A stretch of 64,000 nucleotides of DNA from NCBI GenBank assembly GCA_014649155.1, contig BMSM01000004.1, positions 186,001-250,000 of the forward strand. The letters run 5' to 3'. The notes below the pieces were generated by a model. That model was not told the DNA's origin, did no database searches, and saw nothing but the letters and a program-made list of their open reading frames with translations. This DNA is from Streptomyces griseoviridis (GTDB taxonomy: Bacteria > Actinomycetota > Actinomycetes > Streptomycetales > Streptomycetaceae). Position 1 is the stretch's first letter. Each line of letters opens with the position of its first letter. The translations under genes were made by a program, and so were the position numbers. Shown piece after piece: positions 7,673 through 15,730 of the stretch.

Positions 7673-9264
7673 GCGGTCTCCCGGTATGCCGCCGCCTCCT
7701 CCAGGTCGAGCCTGCGCAGCAGCGTGCGGAGCATCTCGTCGTCGATGTACCGGCCGTCGCGGAGCTTGACGAACACCTCGCGTTCGGCGCCGATCATCTC
7801 CCCGGACAGCCGCCGGTAGGTGTCGTCGACGGTCTCGCCGGTGACGGTGTTGATCTGGCCGAGCCGCTCCCAGACGGCGTTGCGGCGGCGCTCCAGGACG
7901 GTGCGCAGGCGTTCCGCGAGCGGTCCCGGCAGGGCGTTGCGCGGGTCGGTGAGGAGGTCGTCCAGACGCCGCTCGGCGGCCCGGGACGCCTGGGCCTGCG
8001 CGTTGGCCTCGGCGAGCGTCTCGGCCTGGACGTCGCGCCCGGGGAACTTCAGCAGGCGGATCAGCGGCGGCAGGGTCACCCCCTGCACGACCAGGGTGCC
8101 GATGACCGTGGTGAAGGTCAGGAACAGGATGAGGTTGCGCTCGGGGAAGGGCTCGCCGCCGTGCACGGTGAGCGGGATGGAGAAGGCGATGGCCAGTGAG
8201 ACCACGCCCCGCATGCCGGCCCAGGCGATCACGAAGGGCTGCTTCCAGGTCGGGTTCTCCTCCCGCGCGCGCACGCGTGCCGAGAAGAGACGGGGCAGGA
8301 AGGTGGCCGGGTAGGACCACGCGAACCGGGCCGCGACGACCACCAGGAAGAGGGCGAGCGCGTACCAGGCCGCCTGGAGCCCCTCGTACGCACCGAGGCC
8401 CTTGAGGACCACCGGGAGCTGGAGTCCGATCAGGGCGAACACGGAGGACTCCAGGACGAAGGCGACCATCTTCCACACCGCGTCCTCCTGGAGGCGGGTG
8501 GCGAAACCGACCTCCCAGGAGCGGTGCCCGAGGTGCAGGGCGACGACGACCACGGCGAGCACCCCGGAGGCGTGCACCTGCTCCGCCGCCGCGTAGGCGA
8601 CGAACGGGATCAGCAGGGAGAGGGTGTTCTGGAGCAGGGGTTCCTTCAGCCGGGTGCGCAGCCAGTGCAGCGGCACCATGAGGATCAGGCCGACGCCGAC
8701 GCCGCCGACCGCGGCGATCAGGAACTCGCCGATCCCGCCGGCCCAGGTGGCGCCCTCGCCGACCGCCGCGGCGAGCGCCACCTTGTAGGCGGTGATGGCG
8801 GTGGCGTCGTTCACGAGGGACTCGCCCTGGAGGATCGTGGTGATCCGGGACGGCAGCCCGACCCGCCGGGCGACCGCCGTCGCCGCGACCGCGTCCGGCG
8901 GCGCCACCACCGCGCCCAGCACCAGGGCGGCGGTCAGCGGCAGCCCCGGCACGATCAGGTACGCGGCCCAGCCGACCACGAAGGTGGCGAAGAGCACGTA
9001 CCCGACGGAGAGCAGCGCCACGGGTCTCAGCTGGGCCCGCAGGTCCAGGTAGGAGCTGTCGGTGCCCGCCGTGTACAGCAGCGGCGGGAGCAGCAGCGGC
9101 AGCACGACATGCGGGTCGAGGGTGTAGTCGGGCACGCCGGGCAGGTAGCTGACCACCAGCCCGGCCGCGACCAGCAGCAGGGGCGCCGGCACCGGTGTGC
9201 GCCGCCCCGCCGCGGCCACCGCCGCGCTCCCCGCCACCAGCAACAGCAGCGGCATCACGTCCAT
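7669..9264 (-). CDS. CPA1-family Na+/H+ antiporter
   Basis: A 531-residue membrane protein with about 12 predicted helices. The antiporter-typical segments LGAVVAPPDAVAATAVAR and LQGESLVNDATAITAYKVAL are both present, and the second ND pair is the likely ion-binding site. A hydrophilic C-terminal tail of about 130 residues follows the membrane part. It should exchange cytosolic Na+ or K+ for protons. The ATG at 9264 was chosen because it directly precedes the first membrane helix (MPLLLLVAG) and follows AGGA. It is divergent from the UBP zinc-finger gene. Confidence 0.92.
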   Translation of the reverse strand: MDVMPLLLLVAGSAAVAAAGRRTPVPAPLLLVAAGLVVSYLPGVPDYTLDPHVVLPLLLPPLLYTAGTDSSYLDLRAQLRPVALLSVGYVLFATFVVGWAAYLIVPGLPLTAALVLGAVVAPPDAVAATAVARRVGLPSRITTILQGESLVNDATAITAYKVALAAAVGEGATWAGGIGEFLIAAVGGVGVGLILMVPLHWLRTRLKEPLLQNTLSLLIPFVAYAAAEQVHASGVLAVVVVALHLGHRSWEVGFATRLQEDAVWKMVAFVLESSVFALIGLQLPVVLKGLGAYEGLQAAWYALALFLVVVAARFAWSYPATFLPRLFSARVRAREENPTWKQPFVIAWAGMRGVVSLAIAFSIPLTVHGGEPFPERNLILFLTFTTVIGTLVVQGVTLPPLIRLLKFPGRDVQAETLAEANAQAQASRAAERRLDDLLTDPRNALPGPLAERLRTVLERRRNAVWERLGQINTVTGETVDDTYRRLSGEMIGAEREVFVKLRDGRYIDDEMLRTLLRRLDLEEAAAYRETA

Positions 9265-9325
9265 GGTTCCTGCCCACCCTTTTCCTCCGCGCGGTCTTCC
9301 GCACGCCCGTCGTAACCTGGCAATC

Positions 9326-9586
9326 ATGAAACAGTGCACGCACGCCGACGCGCTGCCCCACCCGGAGCCGGAGCCGCTGACCGCGACCTGCCCGGAGTGC
9401 CTGGCGGAGGGAACGGACCCGGTGCAGCTGCGGCTGTGCCTCACCTGTGGTCATGTCGGCTGCTGCGACTCCTCCCCGAAACGGCACGCGACGGGCCATC
9501 ATGAGCAGACCGGCCATCCCGTGATGCGGACCTTCGAGCCGGGCGAGGACTGGCGCTGGTGCTTCGTCGACCACGTGCTCGTGTAG
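9326..9586 (+). CDS. UBP-type zinc finger protein
   Basis: An 86-residue protein that is a single UBP-type zinc finger. The ligands visible are CTH, CPEC, CLTCGHVGCCD and the histidines in RHATGHHEQTGHPV. In eukaryotes this fold binds free ubiquitin C-termini. In actinobacteria such free-standing fingers are common next to ion antiporters and their ligand is unknown. It reads away from the antiporter gene across a 61-bp gap. Confidence 0.88.
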   Translation: MKQCTHADALPHPEPEPLTATCPECLAEGTDPVQLRLCLTCGHVGCCDSSPKRHATGHHEQTGHPVMRTFEPGEDWRWCFVDHVLV

Positions 9587-9899
9587 CCGCGGAAAAGGGA
9601 GACCCGGCCGCGGGGAGCGGGAGACGGAGGGGGAACGCGAAGGGAAGAGGAGGGGACGGTTCGGCCGTCTGACGCCTGGGTACGTCAACCCGGCGCGTCC
9701 TCTTCCGATTTGGTCCCGCCCGACCTCTAGCCACTGTGCGTGATTGCTGTTTACTATGAGTGACAGCAAGGGGCTGGGGTCTCGGGGACAGGAAAGTACG
9801 GAGCGCGATAACGTCACCGCTGAACCACGTATCGCGTCACCGCGTTACCCGGGGGATGACCCTCGGCCCTGAAACGCTTGTACCACCTTGGAGGTGAGG
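9587..9899 (+). promoter_or_regulatory. Upstream region of the anti-sigma/sigH operon
   Basis: These 313 non-coding bases precede the anti-sigma gene. In model streptomycetes the equivalent region holds several stress- and development-controlled promoters. Here I see an AT-richer stretch around 9735-9765, but no consensus good enough to place a start point. Confidence 0.4.
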
Positions 9900-10313
9900 G
9901 TGTCCCAGATCGCAGGCGAGCCCGCGACCCAGGACTTCGTGGAAGTCCGGCTGCCGGCCGCGGGTGCCTACCTGTCGGTGCTGCGTACGGCGACGGCCGG
10001 CCTCGCGGCCCGTTTGGACTTCACCCTCGACGAGATCGAGGACTTGCGCATCGCGGTGGACGAGGCCTGCGCGATCCTGCTCCAGCAGGCCGTGCCCGGC
10101 TCCGTGCTCAGCTGTGTCTTCCGCCTCGTCGACGACTCACTGGAGGTCACCGTCTCGGCGCCGACCACCGACGGCCACGCGCCCTCGCGGGACACCTTCG
10201 CCTGGACCGTGCTGTCCGCGCTCGCGGGCAAGGTCTCCTCCGCCGTCGACGAGGACGACACCGTGTCGATCAGCCTCTACAAACAGCGCGGCGCGGGCCC
10301 CGGGCCGGCGTGA
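9900..10313 (+). CDS. ushX: RsbW-like anti-sigma factor for SigH (UshX/PrsH type)
   Basis: A 137-residue GHKL-fold anti-sigma factor. The helix DLRIAVDEACAILLQQ is the N-box region. The position normally held by Asn (four after the Glu) is Ile, and no clear DxGxG loop is seen, so kinase activity is doubtful. It should bind and hold SigH until stress releases it. The GTG at 9900 was chosen over upstream TTG/GTG codons because GGAGG lies five bases before it. Its TGA overlaps a possible GTG of the sigH frame. Name by resemblance to the S. coelicolor locus. Confidence 0.85.
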   Translation: MSQIAGEPATQDFVEVRLPAAGAYLSVLRTATAGLAARLDFTLDEIEDLRIAVDEACAILLQQAVPGSVLSCVFRLVDDSLEVTVSAPTTDGHAPSRDTFAWTVLSALAGKVSSAVDEDDTVSISLYKQRGAGPGPA

Positions 10314-10327
10314 GGGAGGACGGGCCG

Positions 10328-11425
10328 GTGCGGGACGAAGAGCGCGGCACGCGGGAGCTGCCGCCCGAGGACACCCGTCCTCCGAGCGGGGCCCGGCACC
10401 GGGCGGAGGGCATCGACGGCATCCCCGAGCAGGCCCGGCCGCACCCCGACGACGCCGGTGTCCGGTCCGGCGGCCCGGAGGCCGGGAGCCGGGACGGTGC
10501 CGTGCGGGACATGCCTGCGGACGGGCCGGACGGGGGCGTTCCCGTACTGCCCGGCCGATCGGAGGCGAGGGCTCCGGAAAGGGCTACGGGCGGGACGATG
10601 AGCGAGCACCAGCGACACTCCGAGGACGACGTGCCCGGCGCGCGCAGCGCGCCGGGTTCCCACCACGACCCGCAGGACCGCAGCGGGGCCCGTGCCCTGT
10701 TCACCGAGCTGCGCGGCCTGGACGCCGGCAGCCCCGAGTACGCGGAGCTGCGCAACCGGCTGGTCCGCATGCACCTGCCGCTGGTCGAGCACCTCGCCCG
10801 CCGCTTCCGCAACCGGGGCGAGCCCCTCGACGACCTCACCCAGGTCGCCACCATCGGCCTGATCAAGTCGGTCGACCGGTTCGACCCGGACCGGGGCGTG
10901 GAGTTCTCGACGTACGCGACCCCGACGGTGGTCGGCGAGATCAAGCGGCACTTCCGGGACAAGGGCTGGGCGGTGCGGGTGCCGCGCCGGCTCCAGGAGC
11001 TGCGGCTCTCCCTGACCACGGCGACGGCGGAGCTGTCCCAGCTGCACGGCCGCTCCCCCACCGTCCACGAGCTGGCCGAGAGGCTGGCCATCTCGGAGGA
11101 GGAGGTCCTGGAGGGCCTGGAGTCCGCCAACGCGTACTCCACGCTCTCCCTGGACGTCCCCGACACCGACGACGAGTCCCCGGCGGTCGCCGACACCCTC
11201 GGCGCCGAGGACGAGGCGCTGGAGGGGGTGGAGTACCGGGAGTCGCTCAAGCCGCTCCTGGAGGACCTGCCGCCCCGCGAGAAGCGCATCCTGCTGCTGC
11301 GCTTCTTCGGCAACATGACCCAGTCGCAGATCGCCCAGGAGGTCGGCATCTCGCAGATGCACGTCTCGCGGCTGCTCGCCCGCACCCTGGCCCAGCTGCG
11401 GGAGAAGCTGCTCGTCGAGGAGTGA
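10328..11425 (+). CDS. sigH: Stress sigma factor SigH (SigB/SigF group)
   Basis: A 365-residue RNA polymerase sigma factor. Region 2 (LVEHLARRF, DLTQVATIGLIKSVDRFDP, FSTYATPTVVGEIKRHFRD), region 3 (LSQLHGRSPTVHELAERL) and region 4 (LPPREKRILLLRFF, QSQIAQEVGISQMHVSRLL) are all present. The first ~100 residues are an acidic, low-complexity extension not seen in ordinary SigB-type factors. The GTG at 10328 follows GGGAGGA at 10314-10320. A second in-frame ATG at 10598 would give a 275-residue form. In S. coelicolor SigH exists as several size forms, so both starts may be used. Cotranscribed with its anti-sigma gene. Confidence 0.92.
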   Translation: MRDEERGTRELPPEDTRPPSGARHRAEGIDGIPEQARPHPDDAGVRSGGPEAGSRDGAVRDMPADGPDGGVPVLPGRSEARAPERATGGTMSEHQRHSEDDVPGARSAPGSHHDPQDRSGARALFTELRGLDAGSPEYAELRNRLVRMHLPLVEHLARRFRNRGEPLDDLTQVATIGLIKSVDRFDPDRGVEFSTYATPTVVGEIKRHFRDKGWAVRVPRRLQELRLSLTTATAELSQLHGRSPTVHELAERLAISEEEVLEGLESANAYSTLSLDVPDTDDESPAVADTLGAEDEALEGVEYRESLKPLLEDLPPREKRILLLRFFGNMTQSQIAQEVGISQMHVSRLLARTLAQLREKLLVEE

Positions 11426-11470
11426 GCGGCGGGCGGGCCACGCCGGGCGTCGGCCCTTCGGCCGGCGCCG

Positions 11471-11926
11471 TCAGCCCTTCGGCCGACCGGGTCCCCGGAT
11501 GCCGAGGGCCCGGGTGGTCTCCGGATTGACGATCAGCACCAGCGCGGCCACCGCCACCACGGCCAGCACGATCCCGGCCGGGATGGCGACGCTGTCGGCC
11601 TGGAGCAGGTTGTAGGCCACCGGCAGCGCCATGATCTGCGTGATCACGGCCGGACCCCGGCTCCAGCCGCGCCGGGCCAGCAGCCCGCGGGCGGCGATCA
11701 GCGGCAGCAGCGCGAGGACGATCAGGGTGACCCCTCCGGTGACGGCCTGGGTGCGGTCGTCGGGGTGCCCGGTGAGGCCGCCGACGAGCATCCAGGCCCC
11801 GCCGGCGACGAGCGCGAGGCCCTCCAGACCGGCGAGGGCCGCGGCGGCCGTCAGCCGGGCGGGACGGGCGTCCGCCCCCTCGGCGGGGGCGGCTCCATCG
11901 GTACGGGGGGTCTGCTCGCTGCTCAC
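11471..11926 (-). CDS. Small four-helix membrane protein of unknown function
   Basis: A 151-residue protein with four predicted membrane helices (GLEGLALVAGGAWMLVGG, TGGVTLIVLALLPLIAA, VITQIMALPVAYNLLQ, IPAGIVLAVVAVAALVLIV) and a hydrophilic N-terminal tail of about 30 residues. The C-terminus is basic (ALGIRGPGRPKG). The GTG at 11926 is the likely start; the Shine-Dalgarno is weak. It converges on sigH and is divergent from the lipid kinase gene. The conserved position beside sigH is suggestive only. Confidence 0.8.
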   Translation of the reverse strand: MSSEQTPRTDGAAPAEGADARPARLTAAAALAGLEGLALVAGGAWMLVGGLTGHPDDRTQAVTGGVTLIVLALLPLIAARGLLARRGWSRGPAVITQIMALPVAYNLLQADSVAIPAGIVLAVVAVAALVLIVNPETTRALGIRGPGRPKG

Positions 11927-12041
11927 CCCAGCAGGGTAGCCCGCACCGCCCCGGCGCCCCGTGGCGAGGTTCACGTCGCCCCCGGCCGTTGATCCACCGA
12001 TCGGCCTGGGCTCGGTACCGCCCAGTAGGTACGCTCGACCC

Positions 12042-13010
12042 ATGCGTGCACTCCTCGTGGTCAATCCGGCGGCAACCACCACGAGTGCGCGCACACGCGA
12101 CGTACTGATCCACGCGCTCGCCAGCGAGATGAAGCTGGAGGCCATGACCACCGAGTACCGGGGCCACGCCCGGGACCTGGGCCGGCAGGCGGCGCAGAGC
12201 AAGGACATCGAGCTGGTGGTCGCCCTCGGCGGCGACGGCACGGTCAACGAGGTCGTCAACGGCCTGCTGCACGCCGGACCCGACCCCGACCGGCTGCCCC
12301 GCCTCGCGGTGGTCCCCGGCGGCTCGACCAACGTCTTCGCCCGCGCACTCGGTCTGCCCAACCACGCCGTGGAGGCCACCGGCGCCCTGCTGGACGCCCT
12401 GCGCGAGGGCAGCGAGCGGACCGTCGGGCTCGGCCTGACCTCCGGCACCCCGGGGACGGAGGACGAGGCCGTGCCGTCCCGCTGGTTCACCTTCAACGCG
12501 GGGCTCGGTTTCGACGCCGGCGTGGTCGGACGGGTCGAACAGCACCGCGAGCGCGGCCGCAAGTCGACGCACGCGCTGTATGTGCGTCAGGTATTGCGCC
12601 AGTTCTTCGGAGAAGCGCACCGCCGCAACGGAACGATCACTTTGGAACGGCCGGACGCGGACCCGGTGACCGGTTTGGTGCTGTCCATAGTGTCGAACAC
12701 CTCTCCGTGGACGTTCCTGGGCAATCACCCGATGTACGCGTCGCCTAAGGCCTCGTTCGACAAAGGGCTCGACGTGCTCGGTCTCAGCCGGATGACGACG
12801 GGCGCGGTTGCCCGGTATGGCACCCAGTTGCTCACTTCGTCCCCCGAGCGCGGACCCCGGGGCAGACATGCGGTCTCCCTGCACGACATGTCCGAGTTCA
12901 CCTTGCATTCGAAGGTGCCGCTCCCCCTCCAGATGGACGGTGACCACCTGGGGCTGCGTACCAGCGTGACGTTCACAGGCGTACGCCGTGCACTGCGTGT
13001 GATTGTGTGA
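12042..13010 (+). CDS. Diacylglycerol kinase-type lipid kinase
   Basis: A 322-residue protein of the DAGK/YegS/sphingosine-kinase catalytic family. LGGDGTVNEVVNG is the nucleotide-binding GGDGT motif and VPGGSTNVFARALGLP is the second conserved loop. It would phosphorylate diacylglycerol or a related lipid at the inner membrane face. The ATG at 12042 starts the first beta strand (MRALLVVNPAA), as usual for the family. Downstream of it is the long wblE leader region. Confidence 0.92.
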   Translation: MRALLVVNPAATTTSARTRDVLIHALASEMKLEAMTTEYRGHARDLGRQAAQSKDIELVVALGGDGTVNEVVNGLLHAGPDPDRLPRLAVVPGGSTNVFARALGLPNHAVEATGALLDALREGSERTVGLGLTSGTPGTEDEAVPSRWFTFNAGLGFDAGVVGRVEQHRERGRKSTHALYVRQVLRQFFGEAHRRNGTITLERPDADPVTGLVLSIVSNTSPWTFLGNHPMYASPKASFDKGLDVLGLSRMTTGAVARYGTQLLTSSPERGPRGRHAVSLHDMSEFTLHSKVPLPLQMDGDHLGLRTSVTFTGVRRALRVIV

Positions 13011-13329
13011 GCAGAACCAGCGAAAGTCCTTTCACTCGAACGTTTAGGCCAGGGTCCACCCCATGGAAGTACGGCTGTGACCTAGTCGACACCGAAGAAT
13101 CAAAAAAAACTTTCCGGAAGGGGTTGTATCCGCCGCCGAGGTTTGCGAGTCTCTACATGGCGATCGGGACGGCCCGCACAACCGGCCTCTACAGATCGCC
13201 AGAACCCCTCTACAAAACACAGGACCACGCCAGGGAACCTGGCGGGTGGCCCTTCACTTGTTGAGGGATTCGTGAAAGCGTTCACATTCACAAGCACTTG
13301 CACAGTCATACCAAGGAGAGGTAGCAGCC
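13011..13329 (+). promoter_or_regulatory. wblE upstream region with TTCAC repeats
   Basis: These 319 non-coding bases are unusually AT-rich for the window, including an A-run at 13098-13107. An inverted repeat GTGAA-N4-TTCAC sits at 13272-13285, with extra TTCAC copies at 13252-13256 and 13287-13291. It looks like a multi-site operator or promoter region for wblE. AAGGAGAGG precedes the wblE ATG. Confidence 0.5.
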
Positions 13330-13587
13330 ATGGACTGGCGTCACCGCGCCGTTTGCCGCGAAGAAGACCCCGAGCTCTTCTTCCCCATCGGCAACACCGG
13401 TCCTGCGCTGCTGCAGATCGAGGAAGCCAAGGCCGTCTGCCGTCGCTGCCCGGTTATGGAGCAGTGCCTGCAGTGGGCGCTCGAGTCCGGTCAGGACTCC
13501 GGCGTCTGGGGTGGTCTCAGCGAGGACGAGCGCCGTGCCATGAAGCGCCGCGCCGCCCGCAACCGGGCCCGTCAGGCCTCCGCCTGA
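13330..13587 (+). CDS. wblE: WhiB-like iron-sulfur regulator WblE
   Basis: An 85-residue WhiB-family protein. The four cluster ligands are Cys9, Cys37, Cys40 and Cys46 (CRRCPVMEQC). The turn GVWGGLSEDERR (58-69) and a basic tail (KRRAARNRARQ) complete the family pattern. Such proteins carry an O2/NO-sensitive [4Fe-4S] cluster and bind the region 4 of the principal sigma factor. Length and sequence match WblE (WhiB1 group), which is usually essential or highly expressed. A clear rho-independent terminator follows about 100 bp downstream. Confidence 0.95.
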   Translation: MDWRHRAVCREEDPELFFPIGNTGPALLQIEEAKAVCRRCPVMEQCLQWALESGQDSGVWGGLSEDERRAMKRRAARNRARQASA

Positions 13588-13687
13588 CACACCCACCCCG
13601 CGACAGCCTCAGCGTGGCGGCGCGTACAGCGAGTATGCACACCCCGCCCCCGAGCCGCAGCGCGCAGTACCCCGCAGCGAGCACTGG

Positions 13688-13716
13688 CCCCGGATCACCG
13701 TCGATCCGGGGCTTTT
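13688..13716 (+). terminator. Rho-independent terminator after wblE
   Basis: A 9-bp perfect stem (CCCCGGATC with GATCCGGGG) with a six-base loop, followed by CTTTTT. It is one of the few classical U-tract terminators in the window. Confidence 0.88.
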
Positions 13717-13757
13717 TGCCGCCCGCGACCGCCTGACCGCCCGGCCCCGCGAGCGGC

Positions 13758-15224
13758 CTACTTCTGTGAGCGCACCGGGACGTCGAGGAGCACCCGGGTG
13801 CCGCCCTCCGGGGCGCGGACCATGTCGAAGGACCCGCTCAACTCGCCCTCCACCAGCGTGCGGACGATCTGGAGACCGAGGTTCCCCGAGCGGTGCGGGT
13901 CGAAGCCCTCGGGCAGGCCGACACCGTCGTCCTGGACGGTGACCAGCAGGCGGGCCTCCTTGGACGTGCCGCCGCGGACCGCGGACACCTCGACCGTGCC
14001 GGTGTCGCCCTCGCGGAAGCCGTGCTCCAGGGCGTTCTGGAGGACCTCGGTCAGCACCATGGAGAGCGGGGTGGCGACCTCGGCGTCGAGGATGCCGAAG
14101 TGCCCGGTGCGCCGACCGGTGACCTTGCCCGGCGAGATCTCCGCGACCATCGCCAGCACCCGGTCGGCGATCTCGTCGAACTCCACCCGCTCGTCCAGGT
14201 TCTGGGACAGCGTCTCATGCACGATGGCGATCGAGCCGACCCGGCGTACCGCCTCCTCCAGCGCCTCGCGCCCCCGCTCGGACTCGATCCGGCGGGCCTG
14301 GAGGCGGAGCAGGGCGGCGACCGTCTGGAGGTTGTTCTTCACCCGGTGGTGGATCTCCCGGATGGTGGCGTCCTTGGTGATCAACTCCCGTTCGCGGCGG
14401 CGCAGTTCCGTGACGTCCCGCAGCAGGACCAGCGAACCGATGCGGGTGCCCTTGGGCTTGAGCGGGATGGCGCGGAACTGGATCACGCCGTCGGCGGCCT
14501 CGATCTCGAACTCGCGGGGCGCCCAGCCGCTGGCCACCTTGGCGAGCGCCTCGTCCACCGGGCCGTGGGTCGGGGCGAGTTCGGCGGTGGTGCGGCCCAG
14601 GTGGTGGCCGACGAGGTCGGCGGCGAGGCCCATGCGGTGGTAGGCCGACAGGGCGTTCGGCGAGGCGTACTGGACGATGCCGTCGCCGTCGACGCGGATC
14701 AGGCCGTCGCCGACGCGGGGCGAGGCGTCCATGTCGACCTGCTGGTTCTCGAACGGGAAGGCCCCGGCCGCGATCATCTGGGCGAGGTCGGAGGCGCTCT
14801 GGAGGTACGTCAGCTCCAGGCGGCTCGGGGTGCGCACGGTGAGCAGGTTGGTGTTGCGGGCGATCACGCCGAGGACCCGGCCCTGGCGCCGGACCGGGAT
14901 CGACTCGATGCGGACCGGCACCTCCTCGCGCCACTCCGGGTCGCCCTCGCGCACGATCCGGCCCTCGTCCAGGGCGATGTCCAGCATGGGGCGCCGGCCG
15001 CGCGGGACCAGGTGGCCGACCATGTCGTCCTGGTAGGAGGTGGGGCCGGTGTTGGGCCGCATCTGGGCGACGGAGACGTACCGGGTGCCGTCGCGGGTGG
15101 GGACCCACAGGACCAGGTCGGCGAAGGAGAGGTCGGAGAGGAGCTGCCACTCCGAGACCAGCAGGTGCAGCCATTCCAGGTCGGACCTGTCGAGGGCGGT
15201 GTGCTGGCGTACGAGTTCGTTCAT
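13758..15224 (-). CDS. Cytoplasmic sensor histidine kinase, PdtaS-like
   Basis: A 488-residue soluble kinase with no membrane segment. The order is an N-terminal GAF-type domain (about 1-155), a PAS domain (about 172-275, DGIVQYASPNALSAYHRMGL), a HisKA_2 dimerisation box with phospho-acceptor His293 (REIHHRVKNNLQT), and a HATPase domain with N box LTEVLQNALEHG, G1 VQDDGVGLPEG and G2 SGNLGLQIV. This matches PdtaS of actinobacteria, which phosphorylates an ANTAR-type RNA-binding regulator; the partner is not in the window. The ATG at 15224 follows an in-frame GTG three codons earlier that could also serve. Confidence 0.9.
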   Translation of the reverse strand: MNELVRQHTALDRSDLEWLHLLVSEWQLLSDLSFADLVLWVPTRDGTRYVSVAQMRPNTGPTSYQDDMVGHLVPRGRRPMLDIALDEGRIVREGDPEWREEVPVRIESIPVRRQGRVLGVIARNTNLLTVRTPSRLELTYLQSASDLAQMIAAGAFPFENQQVDMDASPRVGDGLIRVDGDGIVQYASPNALSAYHRMGLAADLVGHHLGRTTAELAPTHGPVDEALAKVASGWAPREFEIEAADGVIQFRAIPLKPKGTRIGSLVLLRDVTELRRRERELITKDATIREIHHRVKNNLQTVAALLRLQARRIESERGREALEEAVRRVGSIAIVHETLSQNLDERVEFDEIADRVLAMVAEISPGKVTGRRTGHFGILDAEVATPLSMVLTEVLQNALEHGFREGDTGTVEVSAVRGGTSKEARLLVTVQDDGVGLPEGFDPHRSGNLGLQIVRTLVEGELSGSFDMVRAPEGGTRVLLDVPVRSQK

Positions 15225-15448
15225 GGAGGGCACGGGGTCGAGCGTACCCGGAGGGCCGCGGGGCACCCGCGGGCCGCGGCGCCTGAGAGGGACCCTCAAC
15301 CCTCCCGGCACCGCAGCCCGGAGCAACAACGGCCGTGGGGTGTGCGGTCCCGGTCGGCCGAAGGTCGAGGAGCCGGGGCAGTCAGGGCAGAGAGCCTCGG
15401 TTCCTCGGTCCGCCCTCCTGTGCGGGGAGAGCGGAAGCTTGACGCCAT

Positions 15449-15464
15449 TGTGGACTAGACCACT
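15449..15464. promoter_or_regulatory. DasR-responsive element (dre) in the HK/nagB gap
   Basis: A 16-bp site with core TGGACTAGACCA and flanks TG/CT. It differs at one core position from the known dre consensus ACTGGTCTAGACCAGT. It lies 267 bp before nagB and 225 bp before the divergent kinase gene, so it could serve either. Confidence 0.8.
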
Positions 15465-15665
15465 ATCGGTGTCCATGCACGGGAACGGCTTTGTGTTGTC
15501 ACTTTCCCACGACTGCTCGGACGTCCGAGCGGTCGGCAGCAGCCTAGCCCGGACGGGGCACGAGTGGGGCCGGTCCGCGGAGCCGGTTTCGGCGGGCGGC
15601 GCGGAGCCGGGTGGCGGGCGTCCGGCGGGCCGGGAAACCTGGGAGGAGGGGGCCCGCTCTGTTAG

Positions 15666-15681
15666 ATTGGTCTAAACCACA
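15666..15681. promoter_or_regulatory. dre operator of nagB
   Basis: Core TGGTCTAAACCA with flanks AT/CA, one mismatch from the dre palindrome. It ends 49 bp before the nagB GTG and should let DasR repress nagB. Confidence 0.9.
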
Positions 15682-15730
15682 TAGCCCTTCCGGGGCGTAT
15701 CCCGTCCCCTTCTCGAAACGGCAGGCCAGC

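Noticed and set aside
9735..9765. SigB-type GTTT...GGG promoter before the anti-sigma gene
   Set aside because: GTTT and a following GGGG are present, but the -10-like half does not fit GGGTA/T. It is too weak to annotate as a promoter.
13232..13264. GGGAAC ... GTT before wblE as a SigR promoter
   Set aside because: The spacer between GGGAAC and GTT is 21 bases. The SigR consensus needs about 18, so it is not accepted.
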